Origin: Ariolimax columbianus | Taxonomy: Eukaryota; Mollusca; Gastropoda; Stylommatophora; Arionidae | NCBI GenBank assembly: GCA_036924085.1 | Contig: JAVGWX010000003.1 | Location: forward strand, 116,408,764-116,472,763 | Length of the DNA: 64,000 nucleotides | Reading direction: 5' to 3' | In this document: positions 24,911 through 36,374 of the stretch, in pieces | Layout of the letters: every line of letters begins with the position of its first letter | Numbering within the stretch: position 1 is the first letter of the stretch | The notes under the pieces: generated by a model | What the model saw: the letters and a program-made list of their open reading frames with translations, nothing else | Told to the model about the DNA's origin: nothing | Databases searched by the model: none | Program-made: the position numbers and the translations under genes

Positions 24911-24924
24911 TGAGATGAGTTTGA

Positions 24925-25240
24925 GAGTTCGTGGCGAGTTGTTTGTGGGTCCGTTAAGGGTTGTCTGTGGGTCGGTTGTTTGTGTGCCCTTGAATGGTTG
25001 TTTGTGGGTCCGCGAAGCGTTGTTTGGGGGTCCGCGAATAGCTGTTTGTGGGTCGGTGAAGGGTTGTTTGTGGGTCCGTTAAGGGTTATTTGTGGGCCAT
25101 TGAATGGTTGGTTGTGGTTCGAGAAGACTTGCTTGTGGGTGCGCGAAGAGTTGTTTGTGGGTCCATGAAGAGTTGTTTGTGGGTCCATGAAGAGTTGTTT
25201 GTCGGTCCATGAAGGGTTATTTGAGGGTGAATGAAGAGCT
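24925..25240 (+). repeat. 22 bp minisatellite, type 1
   Basis: About 14 units built on 'gttgtttgtgggtccatgaa'. The 22 bp period is the same as the following array, and 'gggtc..tgaag.g' is common to both, so the two appear to be branches of one satellite with a transition zone at about 25200-25260. Confidence 0.9.
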
Positions 25241-25254
25241 CTCGTAGGTTCTGT

Positions 25255-26600
25255 GAAAAACTCCGATAGGGTCAGTGAAGGGTACTGATAGGGTCAGTGA
25301 AGGGTACTGATAGGGTCAGGGAAGACTTCTGATAGGGTCAGTGAAGGGTACTGATAGGGTCATTCAAGGGTACTGATACAGTCAGTGAAGGGTACTGATA
25401 GGGTCAGTCAAGGGTACTGATAGGGTCAGTGAAGACTTCTGATAGGGTCAGTAAAGGGTACTTACAGGGTCAGTGAAGGGTACTCATAGTGTCAGTGAAA
25501 ACTTCTGATAGGGTCAGTGAAGGGTACTGATAGGGTCAGTGAAGGGTACTGATAGGGTCAGTGAAGGGTACTGATAGGATCAGTGAAGACTTCTGATAGG
25601 GTCAGTGAAGGGTACTGATACAGTCAGTGAAGGGTACTGATAGGGTCAGTCAAGGGTACTGATAGGGTCAGTGAAGACTTCTGATAGGGTTAGTGAAGGG
25701 TACTGATAGGGTCAGTGAAGACTTCTGATAGGGTCAGTGAAGGGTACTGATAGGGTCAGTGAAGGGTACTGATAGGGTCAGTGAAGGGTACTGATACGGT
25801 CAGTGAAGGGTACTGATAGGGTCAGTGAAGGGTACTGATAGGGTCAGTGAAGGATACTGAAAGGGTCAGTGAAGGGTACTGATAGGGTCCGTGAAGGGTG
25901 CTGATAGGGCCAGTGAAGGGCGTTGATATGGTCAGTGAAGGGTACTGATAGGGTCAGGGAAGACTTCTGATAGGGTCAGTGAAGGGTACTGATAGGGTCA
26001 GTGAAGGGTACTGATAGGGTCATTGAAGACTTCTGATAGGGTCAGTGAATGGTACTGATAGAGTCAGTGAAGGGTACTGATAGAGTCAGTGAAGGTTACT
26101 GATAGGGTCAGTGAAGGTTTCTGATAGGGTCAGTGAAGACTTTTGATAGGGTCAGTGAAGCGTACTGATAGGATCAGTGAAGGGTACTGATAGAGTCAGT
26201 GAAGGGTACTGATATGATCAGTGATGGGTACTGGTAGGGTCAGTGAAGGGTACGGATAGGGTCAGTGAAGGATACTGATAGGGTCAGTGAAGGGTATTGC
26301 TATGGTCAGTGAAGGGTACTGATACGGTCAGTGAAGGGTACTGTTAGGGTCAGTGAAGGGTACTGATAGGGTCAGTGAAGGGTACTGATAGGGTCAGTGA
26401 AGGGTACTGCTGGGGTCAGTGAATGGTGCTGATAGGGCCAGTGAAGGGTGCTGATAGGGTCAGTGAAGGTTACTGATAGGGTCAGTGAAGACTTATGATA
26501 GGGTCAGTGAAGACTTCTGATAGGGTCAGTGAAGACTTCTTATAGGGTAAGTGAAGACTTCTGATAGGGTCAGTGGGAAACGTGGATAAAGTAAGTGAAA
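25255..26600 (+). repeat. 22 bp satellite, type 2, about 60 units
   Basis: Units built on 'gggtcagtgaagggtactga' (22 bp), with a second common variant carrying 'gaagacttctga'. The variants are interspersed and not sorted. The last copies decay between 26580 and 26660. The same satellite occurs in the opposite orientation at 36197-36370. Confidence 0.96.
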
Positions 26601-26660
26601 ATACTCGGATAGGGTCAGTGAATAGTACTGCCGATGTCAGTGAAGTGTGCTGAAAGAACA

Positions 26661-28795
26661 GTGGGGTTTTCTGGCAGGGTTTTTGAATAACGCAAATGAT
26701 TTACTTAAAAATAAGCCAACTGTGTGAGAAAATGCAATAAGGAGTTGGAGATCCAAACAGTCAAACTTAAATGATGATACAATACTTGATCTGATACCTT
26801 ATGATATGCCTGACCTGGTTAAACACGTAACTTGGATTAAAACAGCACGAATCATAACTAAAATGAACACGATTGACCGTATGATGAAAATCTAGAACAT
26901 CTAAACGTTGTTCCATATTATCAGCAGAAAACACTGTAAATTTGTAGAAATTAACACACTTACTATCAGCTATTGCCAGCATTTTTTATTCCGTTTGAAA
27001 AATTACATTAGCGTTTAACAGGACTGCTCATCAAACCACCAACAAACATGTCAAAAAACATAATTTATTACTTCCATTGGCAGTTTGTGGATTGTGTGAT
27101 AGGCAAGCATATTAGAAAATGCCATCCGTGGTTGAGAGTGTGTATGTAAAATGTTCTATGTCCTGCTTTAATTTAGATTTTTCGGCTTAAAATACTTTTA
27201 AAATGCTTTTGAATCCATGAAGGACCCTTTAGAATGTATATTGTCCTTTTATTGCACAGTTAATTTGGGCTATATTGCAGGACAAATTCCGCTCTTGAAA
27301 GTTTACGTTTTTTGGAGTAGGTCGACAAAAAATTATTGCATAAATGAGAATGATATATGGGTTAAGTTATTTCTACAACAATTTTGATAATCAATTTAAT
27401 TTTCAAAATTTAAAAAAGCATTCCTTTACTTAAATGTAAAAATGGACTTCGCTGTTTCTTCATAAATGCATCAATGACCAACTCATAAAAATAAAGATAG
27501 CTCAGTTAGTATGTCTGTCTTCATGATGTTTATAGTCTTTTATTCTTCCTTAAGCTGAAAAGCTGCATTCGGTGCATGTTGTGCTTGGCAAAGTAAGAAC
27601 TAATGCACAGTACAGAGCTTGTAAGTTTCTTCGAATACAGATATATAATCTGTAGATGTATGTTGATATATATTTTGCACAGCTCACAATTCGCAAGTGT
27701 CAATAATTTATTAGCAGCTTATCCAAAATCACGTGCAACACTACATGTCGTTAATTCGTAAGAAGAAAATGAATTCTTGTTTCTAATGCTATATAAAACA
27801 ATAGTACCCTCTCTTTCTAAGGTGGTACTGACTTAAGTCGACTATATGGTTGTGATAGCAGAATTTTCTATGCTTGCCCTCAAACGTCTTTCCTTCCTCA
27901 GTCACGCTTAAAGGCAAAGCCGGATCTTATTACAAGAAAATATTAACTTGTATGTTACTGCTGTAGAGTATGAATACCATTAAACACAACTAAGTCTGCC
28001 AACGATATTGTTTATCAATTTTTTAAAAATATATTGACTGAAGAAATTAATTAAAGGTTTACATTCATATGCTAGGGAAAGACAATCACTGCTATTATGG
28101 ACTGCCCATTACTAAACAGTATGAGATAGTTGAGTTATAACTACTTCTATATCCCTTCTAATTGCCAGAAAAATAATATATTTGCTCTTGTAATTTTGGT
28201 TTCATATGTGATACTATTTCCAGAGCTCTCTTACAAACACAGAAGGGTACTCTACACTCAACAGGCTATAAGCCTATATGCATGTCGGCGCGTGTGATGT
28301 CATGAGATTTCACACTACAGGCATGAAACTGGCAAACATATTTCGATCGTTTTGATGGCGCGAGAGCAAATTCTTGGCAACTACTAGTCCTTCAGATGCA
28401 TTGGCGACTTTTGGCAATTTCTATGCTAATATTGAGCGATGGCCATCAATGCATGATTATTGTGGAGTAGAGATCATAATCTGATTTTGAAGAGCTAGAG
28501 AGTAAAGCAAATGACTCTTGGGCATTGCTTTAAGGCATATAATGCAATTAGTTTGTGTCCTTTGCACACGATCGGATCAAGTACAGCGATTTGTCTCAAT
28601 GCACTGTGTAACTGCATTCAATAGGTCTCCACAAGCAATGTCTCACGTGTTTAACTGCTCAGAATGGATGTTGTTATGGTTGTTGATTCTGCATTTTGTT
28701 TCATGGAGCTGAATAGCGTTTTTCATAATATGAAAGCGCATTTTAATAATATGTATATAAACTTCATATATTTTTAAAGGTACACATACATTCAT
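26661..28795. other. Non-coding region
   Basis: AT-rich with no recognised gene. The frames 26767-26982 (minus) and 28518-28712 (plus) have no known motif. Confidence 0.4.
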
Positions 28796-28878
28796 TCACA
28801 CACACAGACATACACGCATACACAGACAGGTCCATACACACACAAACAGACATATTTATGATTATATATCATATCACC

Positions 28879-28940
<62 letters not shown>
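28796..28940 (+). repeat. (CA)-rich and (TA)n simple repeats
   Basis: A CACACA/GACA-rich run is followed by TA repeats at about 28878-28935. Confidence 0.93.
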
Positions 28941-28941
<1 letters not shown>

Positions 28942-29162
28942 CTATGCATAATGTATATTAAGAAACGTTAGCGAAGATGAAAACATTGAACGTTTCGTTC
29001 CATTTACGATTGGTGGTTACGAGATTCCAGAGTAACGATTCACAGATGACATAGTAATTCTATGAAGAAGTGAAGAAGGGCTAGAGCAGCCACTTTTAGC
29101 CGTAAATGGATACAATAAAGATCAAAACATATTTTTTTTTAAATACGCAAAACAAATAATAT

Positions 29163-29745
29163 GACCACCGACAAAACACAATGCCAAAATAAATTTACAG
29201 CAGGTGGTAAGGAAATTGATCAGGTCACGCATTTTGAATATCTGGGTACCAAAATTTAAAAAAATGGCGACTGCTCCACAGAAATCAGAAGCCTAGCCAT
29301 GGCAACGCAGAGGCTAAGTAGCTTGAAGAAATTATGGCAGAGCAGAAACAAAACGACAAACGTGAGTCTTGCGAGCCTATGTTTTCCTGTGGCGGCATTG
29401 GGCTACGAATTATGCACGATTACTAAAACGTCTAGAAGAAGAATCGAGTCTTTCGAGTCAAAATGCTACAGAAAGATTATCAGAATACCCTGCAAAAAGA
29501 GAAATATAGACATTCGGCAAGAGTTGAGCATAGAGGAGAACTGGTTTATCAATTCCATTTTGACTAGAAAATGTAAATACTTTGGTCACATCAAGAGACA
29601 CAACGGTCTTGAGAGAACGGTGATGGAAGGTATAGTGCCAGGTAAAAGAGGAAGGGGTAGACCAAGAAGACGATGGCACCAAGATATCCAGGAAATCCTG
29701 GGTATGACTGGTGGATGTTGGAGTTTTTGCAGGGGTAAGAGTTTC
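29163..29745 (+). pseudogene. LINE reverse-transcriptase C-terminal remnant (RTE/Jockey-like)
   Basis: The translation gives FEYLGTKI (stop) NGDCSTEIRSLAMA, RRRIESFESKCYRKIIRI, then KYFGHIKRHNGLERTVMEG and PGKRGRGRPRRRW. This is the standard post-catalytic segment of RTE/Jockey-like LINE polymerases. The catalytic domain is missing and one in-frame TAA is present near 29258. The clade is not certain. Confidence 0.85.
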
Positions 29746-29815
29746 TTTTAGACAGACTGTGATGGGAGCGACTCTCTATAAAGGACATGCTACATGATAA
29801 TTTATTTATATATAC

Positions 29816-29846
29816 ATATGTGTGGGTGTGTGTGTGTGTGTGTGGT
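29816..29846 (+). repeat. (GT)n microsatellite
   Basis: Short GTGTGT run. Confidence 0.9.
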
Positions 29847-30013
29847 GTATAATGCATGACATTACAGAAACGGATAAACATTTTTCATCCATTTAAATAA
29901 ACCTAGCAGAGGATTTTTCTAATTCTAGGAAACTATAAAGGCCAGCTGAGAGGAACGATTGATTCATATGTAGGTAAGCTCATGACATATGTTGTCTTTT
30001 GTTAATGCATATA

Positions 30014-30490
30014 TGAAACGTTCAGGGCTTGGTAGCGGGAGTTTGAGAACGTTCAGGGCTTGGCAGCGGGAGATTGAGAACGTTCAGGGCTTGGTAGCGG
30101 AAGTTTGAGAACGTTCAGGGCTTGGTAGCGGGAGATTGAGAATGTTCAGGGCTTGGTAGCGGGAGATTGAAAACGTTCAGGGCTTGGTAGCGGGAGATTG
30201 AGAACGTTCAGGACTTGGTAGCAGGAGTTTGAGAACGTTCAGGGCTTGGTAGCGGGAGATTGAGAATGGTCAGGGCTTGGTAGCGGGAGTTTGAGAACGT
30301 TCAGGACTTGGTAGCGGGAGATTGAGAATGTTCAGGGCTTGGTAGCGGGAGTTTGAGAACGTTCAGGGCTTGGTAGCGGGAGATTGAGAATGTTCAGGGC
30401 TTGGTAGCGGGAGATTGAGAATGTTCAGGGCTTGGTAGCGGGAGATAGAGAATGTTCAGGACTTGGTAGCGGGAGTGAGAGAACAAACGT
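30014..30490 (+). repeat. 31 bp minisatellite derived from the SINE 3' end
   Basis: About 15 units of a 31 bp sequence built on 'ttcagggcttggtagcggga' plus 'gattgagaac'. The 17634-17993 SINE carries the same sequence once, just before its tail ('ttcagggtttggtagtggga' plus 'gattgagaac'). The last unit here runs into 'gaacaaacgtagaagaataa', a degenerate copy of the SINE tail. The array thus looks like a SINE 3' end amplified in place. Variants 'gattgaga' and 'gtttgaga' alternate in part of it. Confidence 0.92.
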
Positions 30491-31840
30491 AGAAGAATAA
30501 TACGATTCTTTTCTCTATATTGAGTATTTACAGAAATGAATTCAGTTTGTATCTGGGCAATAAATCTTGAAACATTGTTATTTTATTGTTATGTTACTTG
30601 TCATGTGAAAAGACACATTACCAACATTTGTCCACGAGCTGCAGATTATATGCCATAGAGACATAAGTGGATGATGAGCAGCGGCTTGACTTACCCTGTT
30701 ATCTAATAACTAATCAAAATATATCAGCTCCTTGTGGAGCATAGGCCACCAACAAATGGCGGCCAAATGTTCCGTTCCTGTGTTGTCCATCCTAGCTCTG
30801 CCCACGCCTTTCCTGTTGCCTTTATGTTTATCGTAAACCCCGTTGTCCTTGAATGTTTACGTCTGTCGCTACTTCGCTTGCAAAAACACAGCATGTCTCG
30901 CAATGCAATCAGCTGGTTTTCGCGGCGTGTGTCCTATCCAACTCCGCCTACGCCTAGTAATATTTGTTCCGTCCTTTCCCACATTTCCACAATTTTATCA
31001 TACCAATTCATTCCCCCTGTTTTAGTGTAAGAAAAATCATTCCAGGAACGGAACTACTACGTCATTACTGTAACTGACGCATGAGTCAATCAATTACAGT
31101 AATTACCTTTCATTATTACTGTATTATGGTAATGTTGTTGTTTAGCCCCCCTTTATCTTATCCTTATATTTCTGTGCTAACAATGAGAGCTACGCAGACA
31201 TCAAAGACAGTTGAACTTAGTATGATCAGCATTATACCCTGTCAACTTAACTGAACAAGACGCTAATGTGAAATGTAAACAAGAATTCTACAAGCAGCGC
31301 TATATCTGGTACACAAGTATTGACTTCTTTTAGTTCCTCCTTTCATTTATTACAAACAGAAAATGAAAGACTGCAAATGATATTGTCCGACACGCCTCGA
31401 TTATCTCACATGGGGAATACACAATCGTCATCAGTCATAATCATTGTCCATGTAACGTAGGGATGTATCTGCTGCTACTCATCTATTGATATATTGATTT
31501 AGTTATTTATCTGGGCTAGCACGAGTCTGGTTCAATGAGTTCATCGTTAACCCTTCTGATCCTTATTTTCAAAGTCTCGGCCTTATTATGTTTCTCTTTT
31601 ATTCAGCAATGTATCTGCGGTTGTGTAATTCTGGTTCATTGAGTTCCTTGCACACCAGTCTAATCATGTTTATTAAAGTCACAGCACTATCAAGTGTCTA
31701 TATGTGCTCTAACCAAGATGACATCGACCTATCGACCTTATAGTTGCCTGGTTGTTCATTCGGGGAAGGACCAATTACTTCTATTATAAATCTAGAAAAG
31801 CTGAGACCTGCTTTAACCCCAGCAACATCTGTTTGTATAG
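30491..31840. other. Non-coding region
   Basis: No gene recognised. The frames at 30734-31030 contain no known domain. Confidence 0.4.
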
Positions 31841-32115
31841 TAGTCACATGGACGTCGTGGTTGAGATATGGACATTATGTTAGAGGCCCCGCTTTTGCAC
31901 AATGTGACCCAGTTGGTACAACATTTGACACGGAAGCATTTATGTATCTTTTGTAGACAACTCGGTGCGATCGCTCCTCCACGAACGGAAAGGAATGGCT
32001 ACCTACAGTACTGCACAGCTGCCAAGAAACTTATAACAGCTAAACAGGTTGGCGGATGTATTAAGCGAGGTTCTGTAAAGGGCACGCTGGTCATATTTAT
32101 TTTACATTTATAGAC
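31841..32115 (+). mobile_element. Degenerate SINE sharing its 3' part with 49035-49260
   Basis: The 3' half ('gcgatcgctcctccacgaac', '...ccaagaaacttataacagc', '...aggttggcggatg') matches the SINE at 49035-49260, including the ending in TTTTACAT. The 5' part has a weak tRNA-like stretch. Strongly diverged, no clear target duplication. Confidence 0.6.
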
Positions 32116-32154
32116 ATAACAGTGGATTGAAAGAGTCAAGCATTAGACGAGGTC

Positions 32155-32577
32155 GACGATGCAGCACTGAATGGGCTGAGAAGAGCCAGCGACTCATAGT
32201 TGGCAGCTTGCATCAGGGTCAGCGACTCTTAGTCGGCAGCGTGCATCAGGGTCAGCGACTCATAGCTGGCTGCTTGCATCAGGGTCAGCGACTCTAAGCT
32301 GACTGCTTTTAATAGTAAGCGAACCACTTCTGAGTATTTTCTCCCTAAACGTTGGGATCTAGACCATATTCTGACTCCAAGCGGCAGAGCTGGAAACAGA
32401 CTGCACTCGTGCAGTCTGGCTAAGAGAATAGGGGTCTCAGTGGGAAGACAAACCCGGTACAAAAAAAGGCAGTTGAGATCAGATGTGTTGGGTCGAAAGT
32501 TGCAGCGATCGTAGCCTGGCTGTAAACTACCACACACAATTGCAACGCCCTGAGGACGAACATAGATGAAGAAGAAA
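32155..32577 (+). mobile_element. Diverged GAA-tailed SINE with four-fold 33 bp head expansion
   Basis: The middle and 3' part ('acccggtac', 'gatcagatgtgttgggtcga', 'ctgtaaactac', tail 'gatgaagaagaaac') match the GAA-tailed SINE core and tail, with many substitutions. The head repeats a 33 bp unit beginning 'gtcagcgactcatagctggc' four times (about 32190-32310), whereas the reference SINE has one copy plus a degenerate second. Confidence 0.82.
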
Positions 32578-32904
32578 CATGATAACATAATTACTTAACC
32601 AGAAAATAAAAGGATGAATAAAAAAGATTCAAGAAAACTCAGTAACTTATTTAAAAAAGCAAACTTACGAGCAACTTATACTAGTGAAATACTGTCATTG
32701 TAACAACTGCAGAATGTATTCCCCATGTGTACATCTTGCAAGTACAGTGTGATAAGGATGCGTTGTGTACACGTGTCATTTAAGAATTTACTCAACGCAT
32801 ATTTTTCAACATGTATATTGCATCCAGATTGCAGACTGTCACAACAGATGCCACCGACGGATTCAGACTGCAGACAGTCACCACAGCCACCGCCGAAGCA
32901 TCCA

Positions 32905-33155
32905 TACTGCATATTGTCGTCATAGACGAATCGGACGAGTCCAGACTGCATACCGTCGTCATAGACGAATCAGACGAGTCCAGACTGCATACTGTCGTTA
33001 TAGACGAATCAGACGAGTCCAGACTGCAGACCGTCGTCATAGACGAATCAGACGAGTCCAGACTGCATACTGTCGTCATAGACGAATCAGACGAGTCCAG
33101 ACTGCATACCGTCGTCATAGACGAATCAGACGAGTCCAGACTGCATGCAGACCAA
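32905..33155 (+). repeat. 39 bp minisatellite, six to seven units
   Basis: Units built on 'gacgaatcagacgagtccag' plus 'actgcatac.gtcgtcata'. A 39 bp period keeps frames open on both strands (152 and 142 codons plus, 132 codons minus). The peptides (for example VIDESDESRLHT) are products of the repeat; no flanking domain or splice signal supports coding. Confidence 0.93.
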
Positions 33156-34272
33156 CGCAGCGACGCCTCCGACAAAACCTTCGAATCCAATAAACAAACA
33201 AAACATAATCATGTAAAAAAAACAACAACCAACCAACTGACGACAACATCATATACAGCTGAAGAGTAGTGAGAGAAAGTGAAGAAAGAAGATCGAATAT
33301 TATCAGAAAGAAACATTATAAAATAAGCAGACAGACGCTGGGTTGATAATTACATGGGAAGAGGAGCAGGGCGACCAAAGTACACATTGACAGAGCTAAA
33401 GAAAATGGAGATTCGCTGACGGAGATCAAGAGTACGACGCATAATAGAAATAGATGGAAAGTGATTATTGAATTGAAAGGAAAAAGTGAAGTCAGGTGGA
33501 GTTAAAACGAAGACAATTTGGGAAAGAAACCCCTTAAGGAGAAAACCCAATCACAATTTTTTCACCCGCACGACTTTTGTGATCTGTATTGTATTAAATT
33601 CCTTCCCATTCAGCCGACATGAATAGATGTTAAACCTTACTTCTATTACAGGATTACTTTCATGGTAGATATTTCTAATGAATTTTGTTGGATCATCGAC
33701 CAAGCTGTCTACTCTTAAGGATTCTCATATATCAAAAGACCTTTAGTGAACAGAAAAACTGTGAACATGTCACCGAAGCCAGAACCGTCTTCACATTATC
33801 TTTTGTAATGCAATATACAAGAATAGAAGTGACAGGGAACAGAACTCCCTAAACGTTTCAAACAACGTGTCCTCGTTTATCTGCCCCTGGTACTAATGTC
33901 GCAAGTTTGTCCGACAGTTCACGTAACATTGAAATATTGCAGCTATTAATTATTAACTTTTTCTGATGGCCATCTGCTATAAAAGTATTTCAAATAGCTG
34001 GATCAACGCGTTTCAGCTTTTTTCTTGTTTCGTGGGTATTCCATTCAAAGTTATCTAATGGCTCTCCTAGCAAATATATGTTTAGTAATGTAGCAGCTTT
34101 GTTACCAAACATTAATCGTTATTACTAACATTACTCTTGTTAGGCACAAGACAGAGACAAACAGTCACGTATTAATCTCACTTCACTGATCTTTAAAGAT
34201 TGATGGTTTCTGTGGACAATGTCAAGTGACAACAATAAACAAATAAAACAAAACACACGAGAGTATTTGTTG
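33156..34272. other. Non-coding region
   Basis: Nothing recognised. Confidence 0.4.
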
Positions 34273-34274
34273 TT

Positions 34275-34475
34275 GTTTTCTTCTTCTTTTTCTTCTTCTT
34301 CTTTTTCTTCTGCTTCTTCTTTTTCTTCTTCTTCTTTTTTCTTCTTTTTCTTCTTCTTCTTCTTCTTCTTCTTCTTCTCTTTCTTCTCAACCTCCTCCCT
34401 TTCTTCTTCTTCTTTTCTTCTTCTTCTTCTAGTTCTTCCTTTTCTTCTAATTTTCTTCATTTTCTTCCTATTATT
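34275..34475 (+). repeat. (TTC)n polypyrimidine tract
   Basis: About 200 bp of TTC/TTTTC with almost no purines on the plus strand. Poly-Ser/Phe and poly-Lys/Glu frames on the two strands are artefacts. The complementary GAA unit equals the tail of the local SINEs and LINEs, so it may have grown from such a tail, but no SINE body is attached. Confidence 0.92.
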
Positions 34476-34825
34476 CTTGTTCTTGTTCTCCTTCTCAATA
34501 TCCAACTTCTTCTTGTTGTGTGTTTCGTCTCAAATAATCACAACCATTTTCTTGTATGAACTTGGCAACTTGCCTCATGTTTTCTCCTCACCATACAGTT
34601 CATTGTTCAACTCGGTTGGAGGTTGTGATGCTGTCCCCCAGCTCTTCTCTAACAGAACATATTCTGCTCTTTATCTCTTCTCATCACTAAGCTTGTCTGT
34701 GCAACCAATTTATTCATTTGTGAAACGGATGATGTATGAGTTGTTTTTGGCTGGTCGTAGTGCGCGAGGGATGAAAACTAACACTCACATAAATGACAGA
34801 AAGAAAACCCAACTTTACTATGTTA

Positions 34826-35085
34826 CGTAAATTATGTATGAGGGAAACTATATGTAACGTAAATTATGTATGAGGGAGACTATATGTTACGTAAATTATG
34901 TACGAGGGAAATTAAATGTAGCGTAAATTATGTACGAGGGAAACTATATGTTACGTAAACTATGTATTAGGGAAACTATATTGTACGCAAATTGTGTATT
35001 ATGGAAACTATATGTTACGTAATCTATGTATTAGGGAAACTATATGTTACGTAAACTGTGTATTAGGGAAACTATATGTATATTA
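34826..35085 (+). repeat. 32 bp minisatellite, about eight units
   Basis: Units built on 'gttacgtaaattatgtatga' plus 'gggaaactatat', increasingly diverged to the right. Confidence 0.92.
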
Positions 35086-35154
35086 AACATCATTAATTAT
35101 TCATCTTAATCCAATTGGAGCATGGGGTCGCAACAGATGACTTCCTTCTCGACC

Positions 35155-35510
35155 TTCTTCTTCTTCGTTCGTTCTCAATCTCCCACTACCAAACCCTGAA
35201 TTGACTTAAGTAGCAGAATATAGTCCAGAGAACGGAATGCGTTGTGTCGCAGTTTACAGCTTGGCTGCGATATTTGCACCTTTCGGCCCAAAACATCCGA
35301 CTTCAGCAAGCATTTTTTGAGTACCGGGTTAGCATTCCCTCTTTGATCCCTTCTCCTTAGCCAGTCTGCCCTGCTGCAGCCTGTTATCCAGGATCACCGC
35401 GTGGAGGTGTAGACGGGTCTTGGCAGTTCGGGTTTGCTGGCCCTGACGCTAGCAGTCAGCTATGGGTCGCTGGCCACTGCAGCTCATGCGCTGCTCAGCA
35501 TCTTGATCCC
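35155..35510 (-). mobile_element. GAA-tailed SINE, full length, 11 bp TSD
   Basis: A full-length minus-strand copy from GGGATCAAGATGCTGAGCAG (ending at 35510) to the GAA tail (35155). Flanks carry 'ccttctcgacc' at 35144-35154 and again at 35511-35521, an 11 bp target duplication. This copy shows that the family starts with GGGATCAAG. Confidence 0.94.
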
Positions 35511-35725
35511 CCTTCTCGACCGTTCGCCGTCAGGTGTACCAAAACCTCTACACTGAACTCTTTCCCTAGGGTTTGAATCTAGCGCATGTTTGGTTGTGCT
35601 GTTATTAATAATATTAATACTGGTGGTATAAATGTAGTATCACAAATAAATATCTGTTGATAATATAACATTCTTTGTGTCCGTGTTTTATGATATCGGT
35701 CTTAAGCACCAACATGCTGTAGGGA

Positions 35726-35756
35726 ATGGGGGGGGGGGGGAGGGGGGGGGAGGGGA
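35726..35756 (+). repeat. G-tract
   Basis: A 30 bp run of G with three A interruptions, capable in principle of G-quadruplex formation. Confidence 0.85.
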
Positions 35757-35799
35757 TAAACTGGACATAGTATTTCCATTTCAACGCGATAAATTCCAT

Positions 35800-36185
35800 G
35801 TCCTTCATGCCTGCATAATGTTATCAACTGGTGGATATGTGGGACAGATAATGTGCACTTCTTATGAAGTCTATTGGGATTCCGTCCTTTCCTGGAGCCT
35901 TACTAGACGCAAAGTCAGCAACATGCACAGTTAACTTCTGCCATGGTCGGCTGCGAGTCCAGATGGTCAAGTGTTGGCATGGTCTCGATGGCATTGAGGG
36001 CATCCTCTGTTAGCTATGTCTCGCTTAAGTAGAGTTCAAGATAGTGTTCTACACGTCTAACTACTCCCTCTTATCAGTGATGATCTCCCAGATACAGCTT
36101 TCATTGGCTCACTCTTTTTAACTGTTGGTCCGAAGGCTTTCTTTATTCCTTGACATATTCTCTCCAATGTGAACTAATCCTCGGG
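35800..36185 (-). pseudogene. LINE fragment, region before the RT domain, minus strand
   Basis: Minus-strand translation includes ICQGIKKAFGPTVKKSEPMK, VEHYLELYLSE, then EDALNAIETMPTLDHLDSQP and TMAEV. This matches the linker between endonuclease and RT of RTE-like elements ('...HYLELYS...AL..IE.LP....LD..P...E'). Several stops. It ends at the 22 bp satellite at 36197. Confidence 0.7.
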
Positions 36186-36196
36186 GAGGCGCGTCT

Positions 36197-36370
36197 CCTA
36201 TCAGTAGCCTTCACTGAACCTATCAGTAGTCTTCACTGAACCTATCAGTAGCCTTCACTGAACCTATCAGTAGCCTTCACTGAACCTGTCAGTAGTCTTC
36301 ACTGAACCTATCAGTAGCCTTCACTGAACCTATCAGTAGTCTTCACTGAACCTATCAGTAGTCTTCATAT
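36197..36370 (-). repeat. 22 bp satellite, inverted copy, eight units
   Basis: Units contain 'cctatcagtagccttcactg', whose reverse complement matches the 22 bp unit of 25255-26600 at about 20 of 22 positions. Both variant classes of the large array (ggctact-like and gactact-like) are present here too. Confidence 0.92.
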
Positions 36371-36374
36371 ATAG

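Noticed and set aside
32765..33269. Acidic-repeat ORFs on the plus strand and Ser/Asp-repeat ORF on the minus strand
   Set aside because: By-products of the 39 bp minisatellite; mutually overlapping frames cannot all be coding.
34140..34830. Poly-Lys/Glu and poly-Ser/Phe ORFs
   Set aside because: They are translations of the TTC polypyrimidine tract on the two strands.
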